DNA of 64,000 nucleotides, from contig NZ_CP046266.1 in NCBI RefSeq assembly GCF_009720625.1, positions 3,295,501-3,359,500 on the forward strand, written 5' to 3'. The notes below the pieces were generated by a model. That model was not told the origin of the DNA. It did no database searches and was given only the letters and a program-made list of their open reading frames with translations. Every line of letters starts with the position of its first letter. Within the stretch, counting starts at the first letter, position 1. The stretch is from Metabacillus sediminilitoris (GTDB taxonomy: Bacteria > Bacillota > Bacilli > Bacillales > Bacillaceae). Positions 16,353 to 25,248 of the stretch are shown piece after piece. A program made the position numbers and the translations under genes.

Positions 16353-17153
16353 TCATATTGAACCATTAGCTTTTTTATTCGTTGCTTTAATAGCCTCTTG
16401 AAGCAGTTTTTCAAACCCGCCGTTTTTTAGTAGTGCAATCCCTTCTGCTGTTGCACCACCAGGTGTCGTAACTTGCTCTCTAAGTTCATTCGGAGTTTTT
16501 CCAGTCCTCAACATTTCAGCTGAACCAACTACCATTTCAGTCACTAATTTCTGGGAGACCTCTTTAGAAACTCCATATTTTTCTGTTATCTCTATGAGTC
16601 CTTCTACAAAAAGATATAAAAAAGCAGGTGCACTACCTGTTACGGCAGTTAAATCATGAATTTCCTTCTCGGTACATAATTGCGAAGCACCAATAGAATC
16701 GACTAATTCAACCATCTGATTTTTATTTGCTTCGGTAACATATTTTCCATACGTATACAATGAAATTGAATGGCCTAGTTCGGCCGCAGTATTTGGCATA
16801 ATCCAACCAACTGCTTGATTGCCTGGAAGTCTTGCTTCTATAAATGATGGTCCGATTCCCGCAGCTATTGTAACAATAAATTGATCTGTTACAACACCCT
16901 TTAATTTATTGAGTATTTTTTCATGTTCTTGAGGTGGAATAGCTAAAACGACTACGCTTACTTCTTTTATCACCTCACTCCATTCACGAACAGGTTGAAC
17001 TCCATACATATCAGATAATGTTTGTAACCTACTTGGATTGGAACGATTTGTAACAAATACTCTTTTGAATTTTTGCTGATTATTTTTATGTAAACCCGAG
17101 ATAATCGCTTCAGCCATACGTCCTGCACCAATAAATAATATAGCAGAATTCAT
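16353..17153 (-). CDS. proC: Pyrroline-5-carboxylate reductase
   Basis: 266 residues from ATG 17153 (AAAAGGGG upstream; the longer reading adds 22 unrelated residues). N-terminal Rossmann motif IGAGRMAEAI, AIPPQEHEKIL, then the family signature in the C-terminal helical domain: LTAVTGSAPAFLYLFVEGL and TPGGATAEGI. It catalyses the last step of proline synthesis, reducing P5C with NAD(P)H. It stands alone, without proB or proA. Upstream on the same strand lie a structured RNA and a terminator, so a regulatory leader is possible, but they may simply end the gsiB transcript. Confidence 0.93.
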   Translation of the reverse strand: MNSAILFIGAGRMAEAIISGLHKNNQQKFKRVFVTNRSNPSRLQTLSDMYGVQPVREWSEVIKEVSVVVLAIPPQEHEKILNKLKGVVTDQFIVTIAAGIGPSFIEARLPGNQAVGWIMPNTAAELGHSISLYTYGKYVTEANKNQMVELVDSIGASQLCTEKEIHDLTAVTGSAPAFLYLFVEGLIEITEKYGVSKEVSQKLVTEMVVGSAEMLRTGKTPNELREQVTTPGGATAEGIALLKNGGFEKLLQEAIKATNKKANGSI

Positions 17154-17256
17154 AAAATACCCCTTTTCTCTAGAAACCTTATTAGCTAAAGTTCCTACAT
17201 TATGATATATTTCCACCATTTCCGTATTTTAGTAGAATAAGAAAATATCAAAATAA

Positions 17257-17284
17257 AAAACGACGTCTAGTTAGACGTCGTTTT
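17257..17284 (-). terminator. Strong bidirectional hairpin terminator
   Basis: CGACGTC/GACGTCG core extended by A/T pairs, flanked by A-runs on one side and T-runs on the other. On the minus strand it immediately follows the three-way junction at 17296-17345 and is followed by TTTTTTATTTT. Confidence 0.85.
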
Positions 17285-17295
17285 GCGTATTGAGG

Positions 17296-17345
17296 CGACA
17301 GACTGCACGCCACATCGTGCATTTAGCCTATTGGCTTGTCTGTCG
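17296..17345 (-). ncRNA. Compact three-way-junction RNA, unknown family
   Basis: An 8-bp closing stem (CGACAGAC 17296-17303 with GTCTGTCG 17338-17345) encloses two hairpins: TGCACG/CGTGCA with a 6-nt loop and AGCC/GGCT with loop TATT. On the minus strand it lies after gsiB and before proC and is followed within a few bases by a terminator. It could be the 3' end of the gsiB message, an independent small RNA, or a riboswitch-like leader of proC. It does not match T-box, purine or SAM riboswitch consensus sequences that I know. Confidence 0.55.
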
Positions 17346-17444
17346 ACTTACACAATTCAGCTCATCGCTAATATACTATAACATTATTTTAGTAATAAGA
17401 AAAGTATATTTTTACGAAAAATCATTTTTTATGATCCTAAACTC

Positions 17445-17882
17445 TTAATCGTTTGATCTAGAGTTTCTTCCACCTTTTTCACCGATTTCTTGATAGAATT
17501 CTTTACCGTTTTCTTTAGAGGTTTTTTCTCCGCCTTTTCGACCTATTTCTTGGTAGAACTCTTTATCATGATTTTCAGCTGTTGCTTCTCCACCTTTGTG
17601 ACCAATTTCCTGGTAGAATTCTTTATCATGATTTTCAGCTGTTGCTTCTCCACCCTTTTGACCAATTTCTTGGTAGAATTCTTTATCATGATTTTCAGCT
17701 GTTGCCTCTCCGCCTTTTCGACCTATTTCTTGGTAAAATTCTTTATCATGTTCTTTTGCCGTTTTTTCTCCACCTTTTCGGCCGATTTCTTGATAAAACT
17801 CTTTGTCATGATTTCTTGCAGTTTTTTCTCCACCCTTACGTCCAGCTTCTTCTCTACTCATTTTACTGTTATCGTTTTTCAT
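17445..17882 (-). CDS. gsiB: GsiB-like general stress hydrophilin
   Basis: 145 residues from ATG 17882 with AAGGAGG upstream. After a short head (MSREEAGRKG) the protein is six consecutive 20-residue repeats of the form GE(K/A)TAxxHDKEFYQEIGxKG, ending RNSRSND. These KGG-type repeats define GsiB, a very hydrophilic LEA-like desiccation and stress protein of the sigma-B regulon. A good sigma-B promoter lies upstream. Repeat number varies between GsiB homologues through recombination. Cytosolic, presumably intrinsically disordered. Confidence 0.92.
   Translation of the reverse strand: MKNDNSKMSREEAGRKGGEKTARNHDKEFYQEIGRKGGEKTAKEHDKEFYQEIGRKGGEATAENHDKEFYQEIGQKGGEATAENHDKEFYQEIGHKGGEATAENHDKEFYQEIGRKGGEKTSKENGKEFYQEIGEKGGRNSRSND
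17472..17831 (-). repeat. Six 60-bp tandem coding repeats in gsiB
   Basis: Each unit encodes 20 residues. Units three to five are almost identical at the DNA level while outer units diverge, which suggests recent amplification or homogenisation in the centre. Confidence 0.9.
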
Positions 17883-17927
17883 TTTGAAATCCTCCTTAAG
17901 GTTTTGATATGTTGTACAGTTTATGTA

Positions 17928-17952
17928 ATACCACCAACAAACCACTTAAAAC
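17928..17952 (-). promoter_or_regulatory. Sigma-B promoter of gsiB
   Basis: On the minus strand GTTTTA (17947-17952) and TGGTAT (17928-17933) are separated by 13 bp, close to the sigma-B consensus GTTTAA/GGGTAT with 13-15 bp spacing. Confidence 0.65.
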
Positions 17953-18142
17953 ATCTTTGTCTAAAATTAGGAGGAAATGACTAAATTACTCAAAATAAGT
18001 TTGAATATTAAAAAAATGCACATAAGATGTTAATATTGTAAGGAAACAAGAAATTTCATTATTAAATTTCATAACTTTTAGACAAGTTACCCTCTTCCAT
18101 ATCATATAGATGATTGTAGACATGCTTTAAGGAGGGAATGCT

Positions 18143-18586
18143 ATGAAGTTTATTATTATAAAAAGAAGATGGTTATTTCTAGTCTTAGCAGCAATACTAG
18201 TCGGTAGTTTATATTTTTACACGAACGATTCGATTCCTACATTTGAAAATAGCCAGGAAAAAGGAAATGAACTTGTCATAAATATGGTAACTGGGGAATT
18301 TACCTCAACGACATCTGATGGAAAAAAAATCGAAGCTTATCGTTTTGACCCAGGGACAATTTCGATTCCTAAGAATCAAGATGTAACCTTAAGTATTTTT
18401 GGTGTCAATGGGAACGAGCATCCATTTTATATCGAAGGTACAGATATACAAGGAACGGTCAAAAAGGGTGAAGAAACGATTGTACCTCTACACTTTAAAG
18501 AAGAAGGAACATACCGATTAATTTGTGATACCCATACACATCATGATAATGGTGTTCCAATGATTGCGTATATTGTAGTAGATTAA
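18143..18586 (+). CDS. Membrane-anchored cupredoxin-like protein
   Basis: 147 residues from ATG 18143 (AAGGAGGGAATG upstream). One N-terminal membrane anchor (residues about 8-27) is followed by an extracytoplasmic cupredoxin domain: DPGTISIPKNQDVTLSIFG, a first ligand in GNEHPF and a C-terminal CDTHTHHDNGVPM cluster with the usual Cys/His/Met spacing of type-1 copper or CuA-like sites. It probably handles copper or transfers electrons at the outer membrane face. Monocistronic. Confidence 0.82.
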   Translation: MKFIIIKRRWLFLVLAAILVGSLYFYTNDSIPTFENSQEKGNELVINMVTGEFTSTTSDGKKIEAYRFDPGTISIPKNQDVTLSIFGVNGNEHPFYIEGTDIQGTVKKGEETIVPLHFKEEGTYRLICDTHTHHDNGVPMIAYIVVD

Positions 18587-18692
18587 TTCAAATTTTACAT
18601 AATTCAATGACTACTGCATGCTTTGTATGTGTATCTGAACATGATCTTAGTTGATTTACAAAAAAAAAGGTCAATAGTTATAAAAATAAATT

Positions 18693-18725
18693 AAAAAAGC
18701 AAAGCTTTCCAGCTTTGCTTTTTCT
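18693..18725. terminator. Bidirectional terminator between cupredoxin gene and nrnB
   Basis: AAAAAAGCAAAGC pairs with GCTTTGCTTTTT; A- and T-runs on both flanks serve both convergent genes. Confidence 0.88.
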
Positions 18726-18735
18726 TGTTATCTAA

Positions 18736-19923
18736 TTATTTCATGTTTTCATAACCATGAAGTAAATAGCTAATTAATTTCTCATCTTTAGAAAGACCTG
18801 CTGAAAAAGACCTTTTTAAAAATTGTTCTGCCGTTTCAAAGGTTGGAAAAGCTTCTCCCATTAAAACATGATTTTTTTCAATAACCCAGTTATCTTTCCT
18901 ATCTTTGTAAAGGAGAAACTGTTCATCCTCTTTGTTTTCATAATGAGCACAGCGTTCCTTGTTATTATACTGATTATGACGAGCATCTTCTTTTAATGGT
19001 TTAATGGCAAATGATTTTTCAACAAATTCTTTATATGCTTCTTTTGTTAAAGAGCAACCAGCTGCTTTAGCATGACCTCCCCCACCAAATTTCCCGGCTA
19101 ATTCTGATACATCAATATTATCATGAATTGTACGAAAGCTTATTTTTTTGTTCCCCATATTCAAGATCGCAATACAGTCAAGATGCGGATATTCCTTCCC
19201 AAGTGCATTTCCTAATTCTGAATGATAGGACTCAGCATGAACAATTCCTATACAAAGATGTTTAATAGTGACTTGAACTAATTCTCTTCTTTTTCGACGT
19301 ATATAGCGATCTGTTCTTTTCTCTTCAATTTTCAATAACTTTTCTTCAAAGTCATTAAAAGAAAAATGGTTATTCTTTGTGATTCGTTCTAGCATTGATT
19401 CTTCGAATTCTTCAATTGATTGCATATATAAAAGATCATTTAAACGTTTGGCATCATTATTATTATTTTTTTCCCATTCCCATGTATCATACTGTCGTAC
19501 TTGCTCAACATATTCATCTAAAGCTGGTGTTCGTTTTATCATGTTGTTCTCTACTAAATAGTTGTAAAATAAAGACGTTGCTGAGGCCAGTTTGCCCTTT
19601 GATTCTTCAACTTCAACATAACCCCAAGTGTATTGATTTAAATGTAGGGCCGTCTTATGATGATCGATTAATTGAATCTTGCCTCCTGCTAACACGTACT
19701 TCTCTAAATTTGCTTCATTTTCTTTATTTACCGAAAGATCTGTTATGTAAAGATGTTGATCCAACCTTTTTTCACTGTTTTCATTTAAAAATTCCTCTAC
19801 ATGATAATCTAAGCTGTTTACTGAATGATAAAATACATCAACCTTATCTTTAAATACGTATTTCGCTATTATTCCACAGCTTACTCCATCTAAATCATTA
19901 TGTGTAAGTAAAAGATATTCCAT
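18736..19923 (-). CDS. nrnB: DHH-family nanoRNase NrnB
   Basis: 395 residues, ATG at 19923 behind AGAAGGTG. The DHH domain has THNDLDGVSCG, ITDLS and LIDHHKT; the DHHA1 domain has KFGGGGHAKAAG (residues about 283-294). Length and motifs match B. subtilis NrnB (YngD), which degrades short oligoribonucleotides from the 3' or 5' end and can also hydrolyse cyclic-dinucleotide breakdown products. The last about 90 residues are an extra hydrophilic domain present in NrnB but not NrnA. Monocistronic. Confidence 0.85.
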   Translation of the reverse strand: MEYLLLTHNDLDGVSCGIIAKYVFKDKVDVFYHSVNSLDYHVEEFLNENSEKRLDQHLYITDLSVNKENEANLEKYVLAGGKIQLIDHHKTALHLNQYTWGYVEVEESKGKLASATSLFYNYLVENNMIKRTPALDEYVEQVRQYDTWEWEKNNNNDAKRLNDLLYMQSIEEFEESMLERITKNNHFSFNDFEEKLLKIEEKRTDRYIRRKRRELVQVTIKHLCIGIVHAESYHSELGNALGKEYPHLDCIAILNMGNKKISFRTIHDNIDVSELAGKFGGGGHAKAAGCSLTKEAYKEFVEKSFAIKPLKEDARHNQYNNKERCAHYENKEDEQFLLYKDRKDNWVIEKNHVLMGEAFPTFETAEQFLKRSFSAGLSKDEKLISYLLHGYENMK

Positions 19924-20020
19924 ATTTTCACCTTCTAGGATTACTATTTTATCTCGTATCTCTACTAAGTATTTGTTTCTGATATTAGAATCTATTCAAT
20001 TGATGCCACAAAAAATAAAT

Positions 20021-20058
20021 AGGGTACAATTGGCTTAACATAAAGCCAATTGTACCCT
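20021..20058 (-). terminator. Terminator of the GNAT gene (16-bp perfect stem)
   Basis: AGGGTACAATTGGCTT (20021-20036) pairs without mismatch with 20043-20058. The minus-strand tail is ATTTATTTTTTG. Confidence 0.88.
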
Positions 20059-20071
20059 GGCAACGATCGTT

Positions 20072-20581
20072 TTATTCTGATATTCTTCTGCCCAAAATAA
20101 GCAGGTCTCTTTCTATCCCCGCCATATCAGCAATCTTAGGTAAGTGTGCCCACTTTTCAAATTGGTACTTATTAAATAATTTAATACTTGGGTCATTATG
20201 ACCAAAAACGAATGCGAGCAATGTTTTTAATTTTAATGCTGGAGATTCAGAAATTGCTCTTTCAATTAATATTCTGGCATAACCTTTACCATGGACTGAA
20301 GGATCTAAATAAATACTTACTTCAGCTGTAGCATCATATGCAGGTCTTCCATAAAACGATTGAAAGCTTAACCATCCAACAATTACTTCATCTTCCTCTA
20401 AGACCCATAATGGTCTGTGTGCTGGATTATGGTCGTGAAACCAAGGCAATCTACTTTCAACTGTTATTTCTTCTAAATCCGCTGTTGCAAGTTTACCTGG
20501 GATTGACGTATTGTAAATTTCGACAATTCTATTTAGATCTTCAAGTTTTGCATCTCTAATTGCTAGTTTTTCATTCCCCAT
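20072..20581 (-). CDS. GNAT N-acetyltransferase (phosphinothricin acetyltransferase-like)
   Basis: 169 residues from ATG 20581 (AAAGGAACG upstream). N-terminal AIRDAKLEDLNRIVEIYNTS, then FQSFYGRPAY and EVSIYLDPSVHGKGYARILI, the acetyl-CoA pyrophosphate-binding segment of GNAT enzymes. GHNDPSIKLFNKYQFEKWA is typical of the Pat/Bar (phosphinothricin acetyltransferase) and YwnH/MddA group, which also acetylate methionine sulfoximine or sulfone. The exact substrate is not determinable. Cytosolic, monocistronic. Confidence 0.85.
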   Translation of the reverse strand: MGNEKLAIRDAKLEDLNRIVEIYNTSIPGKLATADLEEITVESRLPWFHDHNPAHRPLWVLEEDEVIVGWLSFQSFYGRPAYDATAEVSIYLDPSVHGKGYARILIERAISESPALKLKTLLAFVFGHNDPSIKLFNKYQFEKWAHLPKIADMAGIERDLLILGRRISE

Positions 20582-20837
20582 ATTTGCGTTCCTTTCATCC
20601 TGCACCATGCAAACCATCTAGTTGAACTTGCAAGCTGTCTTTGTTATTTTACTTTCATGTAATTTTTATACTAAAAAAGTGATAAAAAGACAAGAACTTA
20701 ATAAAATCTTTATTATTTTATAAGGTTCTTTTTGAAATATCTATTTTATTTAAAGGTCATGTAGTTGTTCGAATGTAATTATTCTAACAAGGGTGTGTTC
20801 ATCTAGGTGCCTCTTGTATGGATATGAAACTTTAATA

Positions 20838-20866
20838 ACAAAAAAGAATGACACTTGGTCATTCCT
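20838..20866 (-). terminator. Terminator of the 68-aa gene
   Basis: GAATGAC/GTCATTC stem (20846-20852 with 20858-20864) followed on the minus strand by TTTTTTG. Confidence 0.75.
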
Positions 20867-20879
20867 ATTCATAATTAGA

Positions 20880-21086
20880 TTAAGATATCACTTCAAAATA
20901 ATCCTTATAATATCCGCCGACTTTTCCTGTATTATCAATTACAAAATAGAATTCTTCTGTTTCATTTTGTACATCGTATTGTTTGCCTGCCGTTAATGCG
21001 CGATTTACCATATATTTTTCAGCATTAGTATGTACACATGTTACTTTTTTTATTGGTGCAGTTTTTTGCCAAGTCTTATGTTTCAT
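20880..21086 (-). CDS. Conserved-looking small protein (68 aa), possibly DUF6501 type
   Basis: ATG at 21086, with AAAGGA eight bases upstream; an ATG three codons earlier overlaps that site. The sequence KTWQKTAPIKKVTCVHTNAE, followed by KQYDVQNETEEFYFVID and GKVGGYYKDYFE, is basic at the N-terminus and ends in a beta-rich SH3-like pattern. I associate it with short Bacillus proteins annotated DUF6501, with limited confidence. Function unknown; it has its own terminator. Confidence 0.65.
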   Translation of the reverse strand: MKHKTWQKTAPIKKVTCVHTNAEKYMVNRALTAGKQYDVQNETEEFYFVIDNTGKVGGYYKDYFEVIS

Positions 21087-21190
21087 AGTATTCATCCTTT
21101 CTTTATTTCTCTCATTTTAACTCAGTTTAATGAACAGTTAAACCCCGAATGTGAAAGTGTCACTGTATCTTATACATATCGGTTACCTTT

Positions 21191-22372
21191 CTAAAGCATG
21201 ACACCTGTAATTGCTGCAGCGAGTAAGCTTACGAGTGTTGCTCCGTAAAGCAATTTCAATCCAAATTTAGCAACTTGATTCCCCTTTTTTTCATTTAGCC
21301 CTTTCACAGCACCTGTGATAATACCAATCGATGAAAAGTTTGCAAAGGAAACAAGAAAAACAGAAATAATACCAACTGTTCTACTTGATAATGAATTCGC
21401 TATTTTAGCTAAATCCATCATTGCGACAAACTCATTTGCCAATAATTTTGTTGCCATAATTGTCCCAGCCTTTATAGCTTCAGTTGCAGGTATTCCAATG
21501 ATGAAAGCAAATGGTGCAAATATATAGCCAAGTATCAATTGAAAGCTGATACCAAATATGGCTTCAAACAAATGATTGATCATGCTAATTAAGGCTACAA
21601 ACCCAATTAACATAGCACCAACGATGATGGCAACTTTAAAACCATCTAAGATATATTCTCCGAGCATTTCAAAAAATGTTTGTTTCTCTTCTTCTTGAAT
21701 TTCGATGATATCCTCCTCATCACTCACTTCATATGGATTAATGATATTAGAAATCATAAAGCCTCCAAATAAGTTTAAAACAAGAGCCGTAATGACATAC
21801 TCTGGCTCAATCATTGTCATGTAAGCACCTAAAATAGAAGCTGATACAGTTGACATAGCAGATGTACACAAAGTATAAAGTCGTTGTTCAGATAAATAAG
21901 GAAGTTGTTTTTTTAAGGTAATAAATACCTCGGATTGTCCAAAAACAGCTGATGCAACTGCATTATATGACTCTAATTTACCTAAGCCATTTACTTTACT
22001 TAATAGCAAACCTAAATAGCGAATAATAAATGGTAAAACCTTTATGTACTGCGCAATACCAATTAATGCAGAAATAAATACGATCGGCATTAATACTGTT
22101 AAGAAAAATGGAGCTGCCCCTTCATTCGCAAAGCCTCCGAAAACAAAGTTTATACCTTCTGCTGCATAATTTAATATTCGCTCAAATAAAGTAGATATCC
22201 CTTTAATGATTACAAGTCCTACTTCTGTATTTAATAGTAAAAAAGCTAAAATTAATTGCAATACTAGCATCGTAATAATAGGCTTAATCTTTATGACTTT
22301 CTTATTATTACTAACGACATAAGCAAGTAAAAAGATAATAACCAATGCTGCCAAAAATAATACAAATTTCAA
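21191..22372 (-). CDS. NupC-type concentrative nucleoside transporter
   Basis: About 393 residues with ten or so membrane segments. The TTG at 22372 is taken as start because AGAGGAGAG lies just upstream. CNT-family blocks are present: [47 protein letters not shown] and [14 protein letters not shown]. It imports nucleosides by proton or sodium symport. B. subtilis NupC and NupG are homologues; which orthologue this is cannot be told. It is monocistronic here; the nucleoside phosphorylase deoD lies 30 kb away. Confidence 0.9.
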   Translation of the reverse strand: MKFVLFLAALVIIFLLAYVVSNNKKVIKIKPIITMLVLQLILAFLLLNTEVGLVIIKGISTLFERILNYAAEGINFVFGGFANEGAAPFFLTVLMPIVFISALIGIAQYIKVLPFIIRYLGLLLSKVNGLGKLESYNAVASAVFGQSEVFITLKKQLPYLSEQRLYTLCTSAMSTVSASILGAYMTMIEPEYVITALVLNLFGGFMISNIINPYEVSDEEDIIEIQEEEKQTFFEMLGEYILDGFKVAIIVGAMLIGFVALISMINHLFEAIFGISFQLILGYIFAPFAFIIGIPATEAIKAGTIMATKLLANEFVAMMDLAKIANSLSSRTVGIISVFLVSFANFSSIGIITGAVKGLNEKKGNQVAKFGLKLLYGATLVSLLAAAITGVML

Positions 22373-22599
22373 ACTATTCTCTCCTCTTTTCATGATGTAT
22401 ATGCCAACGAAATGAAAGCACACATTATTATATAGTTATTCATCAAAATGAACAATCTATTCAATTAGGAGAAAAGATTTAACTTTTAATAGACACTTAT
22501 GAAATGACACTTTTTATCTTCAATTTATAAAAGTCTACAATTGAAAATATAAATCATTATAAAAATCAAAATTTATTATAGCCCATTTGTGTGGAGCAA

Positions 22600-22636
22600 A
22601 AAAGAGGTAGGATATCTCTTAGATTCCCTACCTCTA
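22600..22636 (-). terminator. Terminator of the M48-ankyrin gene
   Basis: GAGGTAGG (22604-22611) pairs with CCTACCTC (22627-22634); on the minus strand six T follow. Confidence 0.8.
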
Positions 22637-22661
22637 ATTATAAACATTCGTTCATTCCAAT

Positions 22662-24068
22662 TTATTGATATTCTTTTAAAACGGTCAGCATTTCTTCATT
22701 TTTATACTCCGTTGCAATATCGATGACATTTTGTCCATCAGAATTTTCAAGATAAATATTTGCTTCATTTTCTAAAAGAAATTGAACCATACTTATATCT
22801 TCCATATAAACGGCATCAAATAGTGGTGATTCACCATATTCATCTTTTATATTTAGATTTGCTCCTGCATTCACTAATAGCTTTGTTGATTCAAAAAATC
22901 CTTGATTAATTGCAAATGTTATAATTGGATCTCCATATTGATCAACAATATTGGGATCTGCTCCATTTGCTAGCAATAGCTTGACTAATTCTATATTTGT
23001 AGGAGATTCTACTAGTTCCTCTTCATATTCATCCATATATTCCTGCCATGAGATTGCATAATGAAGTGCAGTCCAACCGTCTGCATCAACTGCATTAATA
23101 TCTACACCTTCATCTAAAAGATCCTTAACCTCTTCAATATCTCCATTTGATACGGCTAACATGAGAGGAGTTGTTCCCTCTGTTTGTAACATCATATTGC
23201 TATAAATGGAAGTGTTTTGAAAGGCCTGAAAACCAAATATACCTCCTATTATAATAAGGATACTAAATGATAGCAGTCCTGCAATCGCCAATTTCATCTT
23301 AGCTGACGTGTTGAAGGAATAATGATAAGGTTCACCGAACTTACTTTGAATAGTCGCAATCCTTTTAGGTAATGTTGGATGGGTAGAAAATTTTTCGCTA
23401 AACCAACTTACAAAATTGTTTTCTTTACTAGCTTCAAAGATATAATCATTAAGATTAACATCTTTATATAATTTTTTGCCTACAGCTAAAATGGTTAATG
23501 CGTTTTTTGAAGCTTCTAAATCTTTTATGTAATGTGCGGCCATCATATCACATGTATACTCACAAGCTCTGGAATAAGCATTTCCAAGGAATGGGATCCA
23601 GTTTCCAGGTAATAAAAGCATTTGTTTTACTACATGGTTCCGTTTTATATGAGCTAATTCATGTGCAATCACAAAACTTAATTCACTTTCATGATCTTCA
23701 ACGATTAAATCAGCCAATTCAGAATAAATGACAATCATGTTTTTTCGGAAAAATTTCGATGCAAAGGCATTTAGAATACCTTGTGATTGTACAATATAAA
23801 CATCTGGTATTGTACTTAACTCCATGTCAGCTGATATTTTCTCTACTTTATTATATATAATAGGAAATTGATTTTTTGTTACCTTTATTCCATTTGTTCT
23901 GATTTGTCCAAGAGTTAATAAAAATAAAAAGCCAGATATAAGAAATAAAAGTACCATGATGAAAATACCGACAATAGATATCAAAAATAATACATAAAGA
24001 AGTATGCTTGAACTAAGTAGTATCCAAAAATATATTTTTTCCTTTTGTGAAATAAATTCTTTATTCAT
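22662..24068 (-). CDS. M48-family membrane metallopeptidase fused to ankyrin repeats
   Basis: 468 residues, ATG 24068 behind GGAGG. Two N-terminal membrane segments (residues about 12-55) lead into an M48 (HtpX/Ste24-like) protease domain with HELAHIKRNH (zinc ligands, about residue 137) and EYTCDMMAAHY (third ligand). Another membrane helix near residues 262-283 is followed by four or five ankyrin repeats (TPLMLAVSNGDIEEVKDLLD, DGWTALHYA, NGADPNIVDQYG). Bacillus HtpX lacks ankyrin repeats, so this is an unusual fusion. The repeats would lie opposite or beside the protease, depending on topology, and could select substrates or a partner. Confidence 0.85.
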   Translation of the reverse strand: MNKEFISQKEKIYFWILLSSSILLYVLFLISIVGIFIMVLLFLISGFLFLLTLGQIRTNGIKVTKNQFPIIYNKVEKISADMELSTIPDVYIVQSQGILNAFASKFFRKNMIVIYSELADLIVEDHESELSFVIAHELAHIKRNHVVKQMLLLPGNWIPFLGNAYSRACEYTCDMMAAHYIKDLEASKNALTILAVGKKLYKDVNLNDYIFEASKENNFVSWFSEKFSTHPTLPKRIATIQSKFGEPYHYSFNTSAKMKLAIAGLLSFSILIIIGGIFGFQAFQNTSIYSNMMLQTEGTTPLMLAVSNGDIEEVKDLLDEGVDINAVDADGWTALHYAISWQEYMDEYEEELVESPTNIELVKLLLANGADPNIVDQYGDPIITFAINQGFFESTKLLVNAGANLNIKDEYGESPLFDAVYMEDISMVQFLLENEANIYLENSDGQNVIDIATEYKNEEMLTVLKEYQ

Positions 24069-24131
24069 ATGTCCTCCAACGTTATGTAGTCAATTTATTA
24101 TAGCTAGTTTTTTATCAAGATAGAAGATTAA

Positions 24132-24170
24132 ATTGATTGAATCATTGAATCATTGATCATTGATCATTCA
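24132..24170. repeat. Short tandem ATTGA(A)TC repeats
   Basis: About five imperfect 7-8-bp units (ATTGAATC, ATTGAATC, ATTGATC, ATTGATC) lie between the divergent M48 and sodF genes. Slippage-prone spacer; no evident binding-site meaning. Confidence 0.7.
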
Positions 24171-24241
24171 CCTAAAAAAAGAATCAATCTTTCCCCCTTT
24201 GTGCATATATTGACTACGACATTAATCGAGGAGGGATTTGC

Positions 24242-25156
24242 TTGTCTAACGAATACATTTTATCAATGAGGCAGTGGTGTGAAGACATTTTAGAAAACTT
24301 ACATCTTAATCATGATGAATTACGTGAAACTAACAATTCAGTTACACTTGATGAATTAAAAGAAAAATTTATTCAGTTCCAAGAGGAACTATCTGGGGAA
24401 GATCCAATTGAAATCAACGAAATATATGAACAGGCCAACGAGCTCTACTTACAGTTAGAGGATCACTTTGAAAGAAACGATTATAACATATCTGACAAAA
24501 CTGATCGTATTCAAAATCAGGCCGATCATGTTGTACCTATAGGTGGACATATCCTTCCGCCACTACCCTATCGTTATGATGCTTTACAGCCATATATCGA
24601 TAAAGAAATAATGAGAATACACCATGATAAACATCATAAAAGCTATGTTGAAGGATTAAATAAAGCCGAAAAAGAAATGGAAAAAGCACGTTCCTCAAAT
24701 AATTTTGACCTAATAAAACATTGGGAAAGAGAAGCAGCCTTTAATGGAGCAGGACATTATCTGCACACGATTTTTTGGACGATTATGAGTCCATCTGGCG
24801 GTGGTCAACCGTCAGGCATGCTATTGCAGCAAATTAATCAATCATTTGGGAGTTTTGAAAAATTCAAAAAACATTTTACAGAAGCGGCAAACAATGTGGA
24901 AGGCGGAGGTTGGGCTATCTTAGTCTGGTCACCACGTTCTAGACGATTAGAAATTTTACAAGCAGAAAAACACCAAAATCTCAGTCAATGGGATGTAGTG
25001 CCAATATTAGTTCTTGACGTGTGGGAGCATGCCTATTATCTTCAATACAAAAACGAAAGAAAAAAATATATTGACAATTGGTGGAAAATTGTAAACTGGA
25101 AAGAAGCAGAAAGAAGATACAATGAAGCACAAAAACTAAAGTGGCAACCTTTATAA
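24242..25156 (+). CDS. sodF: Iron/manganese superoxide dismutase with N-terminal extension
   Basis: 304 residues, TTG 24242 behind GAGGAGGG. Residues about 1-95 are an acidic helical extension. The SOD domain follows: LPPLPYRYDALQPYID, HHDKHHKSYVEGLN (ligand His), GHYLHTIFW (ligand His) and LVLDVWEHAYYLQY (ligand Asp and His). Same architecture and position next to yocR as B. subtilis sodF. It dismutates superoxide; the function of the extension is unknown. Metal choice cannot be judged from sequence alone. Monocistronic. Confidence 0.9.
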   Translation: MSNEYILSMRQWCEDILENLHLNHDELRETNNSVTLDELKEKFIQFQEELSGEDPIEINEIYEQANELYLQLEDHFERNDYNISDKTDRIQNQADHVVPIGGHILPPLPYRYDALQPYIDKEIMRIHHDKHHKSYVEGLNKAEKEMEKARSSNNFDLIKHWEREAAFNGAGHYLHTIFWTIMSPSGGGQPSGMLLQQINQSFGSFEKFKKHFTEAANNVEGGGWAILVWSPRSRRLEILQAEKHQNLSQWDVVPILVLDVWEHAYYLQYKNERKKYIDNWWKIVNWKEAERRYNEAQKLKWQPL

Positions 25157-25210
25157 ATTTTCATTATAAAAAACTGCCATTTATTTAGGCATTGATTATC
25201 AATCCAAAAT

Positions 25211-25244
25211 AAAAAGGCGGATGAATTTATTTTCATCCGCCTTT
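25211..25244. terminator. Bidirectional terminator between sodF and yocR
   Basis: AAGGCGGATGAA pairs perfectly with TTCATCCGCCTT around a 6-nt loop; A-run before, T-run after. Confidence 0.88.
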
Positions 25245-25248
25245 CTGA

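Noticed and set aside
17296..17345. T-box, purine or SAM riboswitch upstream of proC
   Set aside because: None of the conserved T-box bulge, purine-junction or SAM-core sequences is present.
17472..17831. CRISPR-like array
   Set aside because: The 60-bp repeats are contiguous, without unique spacers, and encode the GsiB repeats in frame.
17490..17984. 164-aa plus-strand ORF over gsiB
   Set aside because: Antisense shadow of the tandem repeats; Phe/Cys-rich translation without a ribosome site.
24132..24170. Iteron-like origin or operator
   Set aside because: Repeat units are only 7-8 bp, irregular, and no replication or plasmid gene is nearby.
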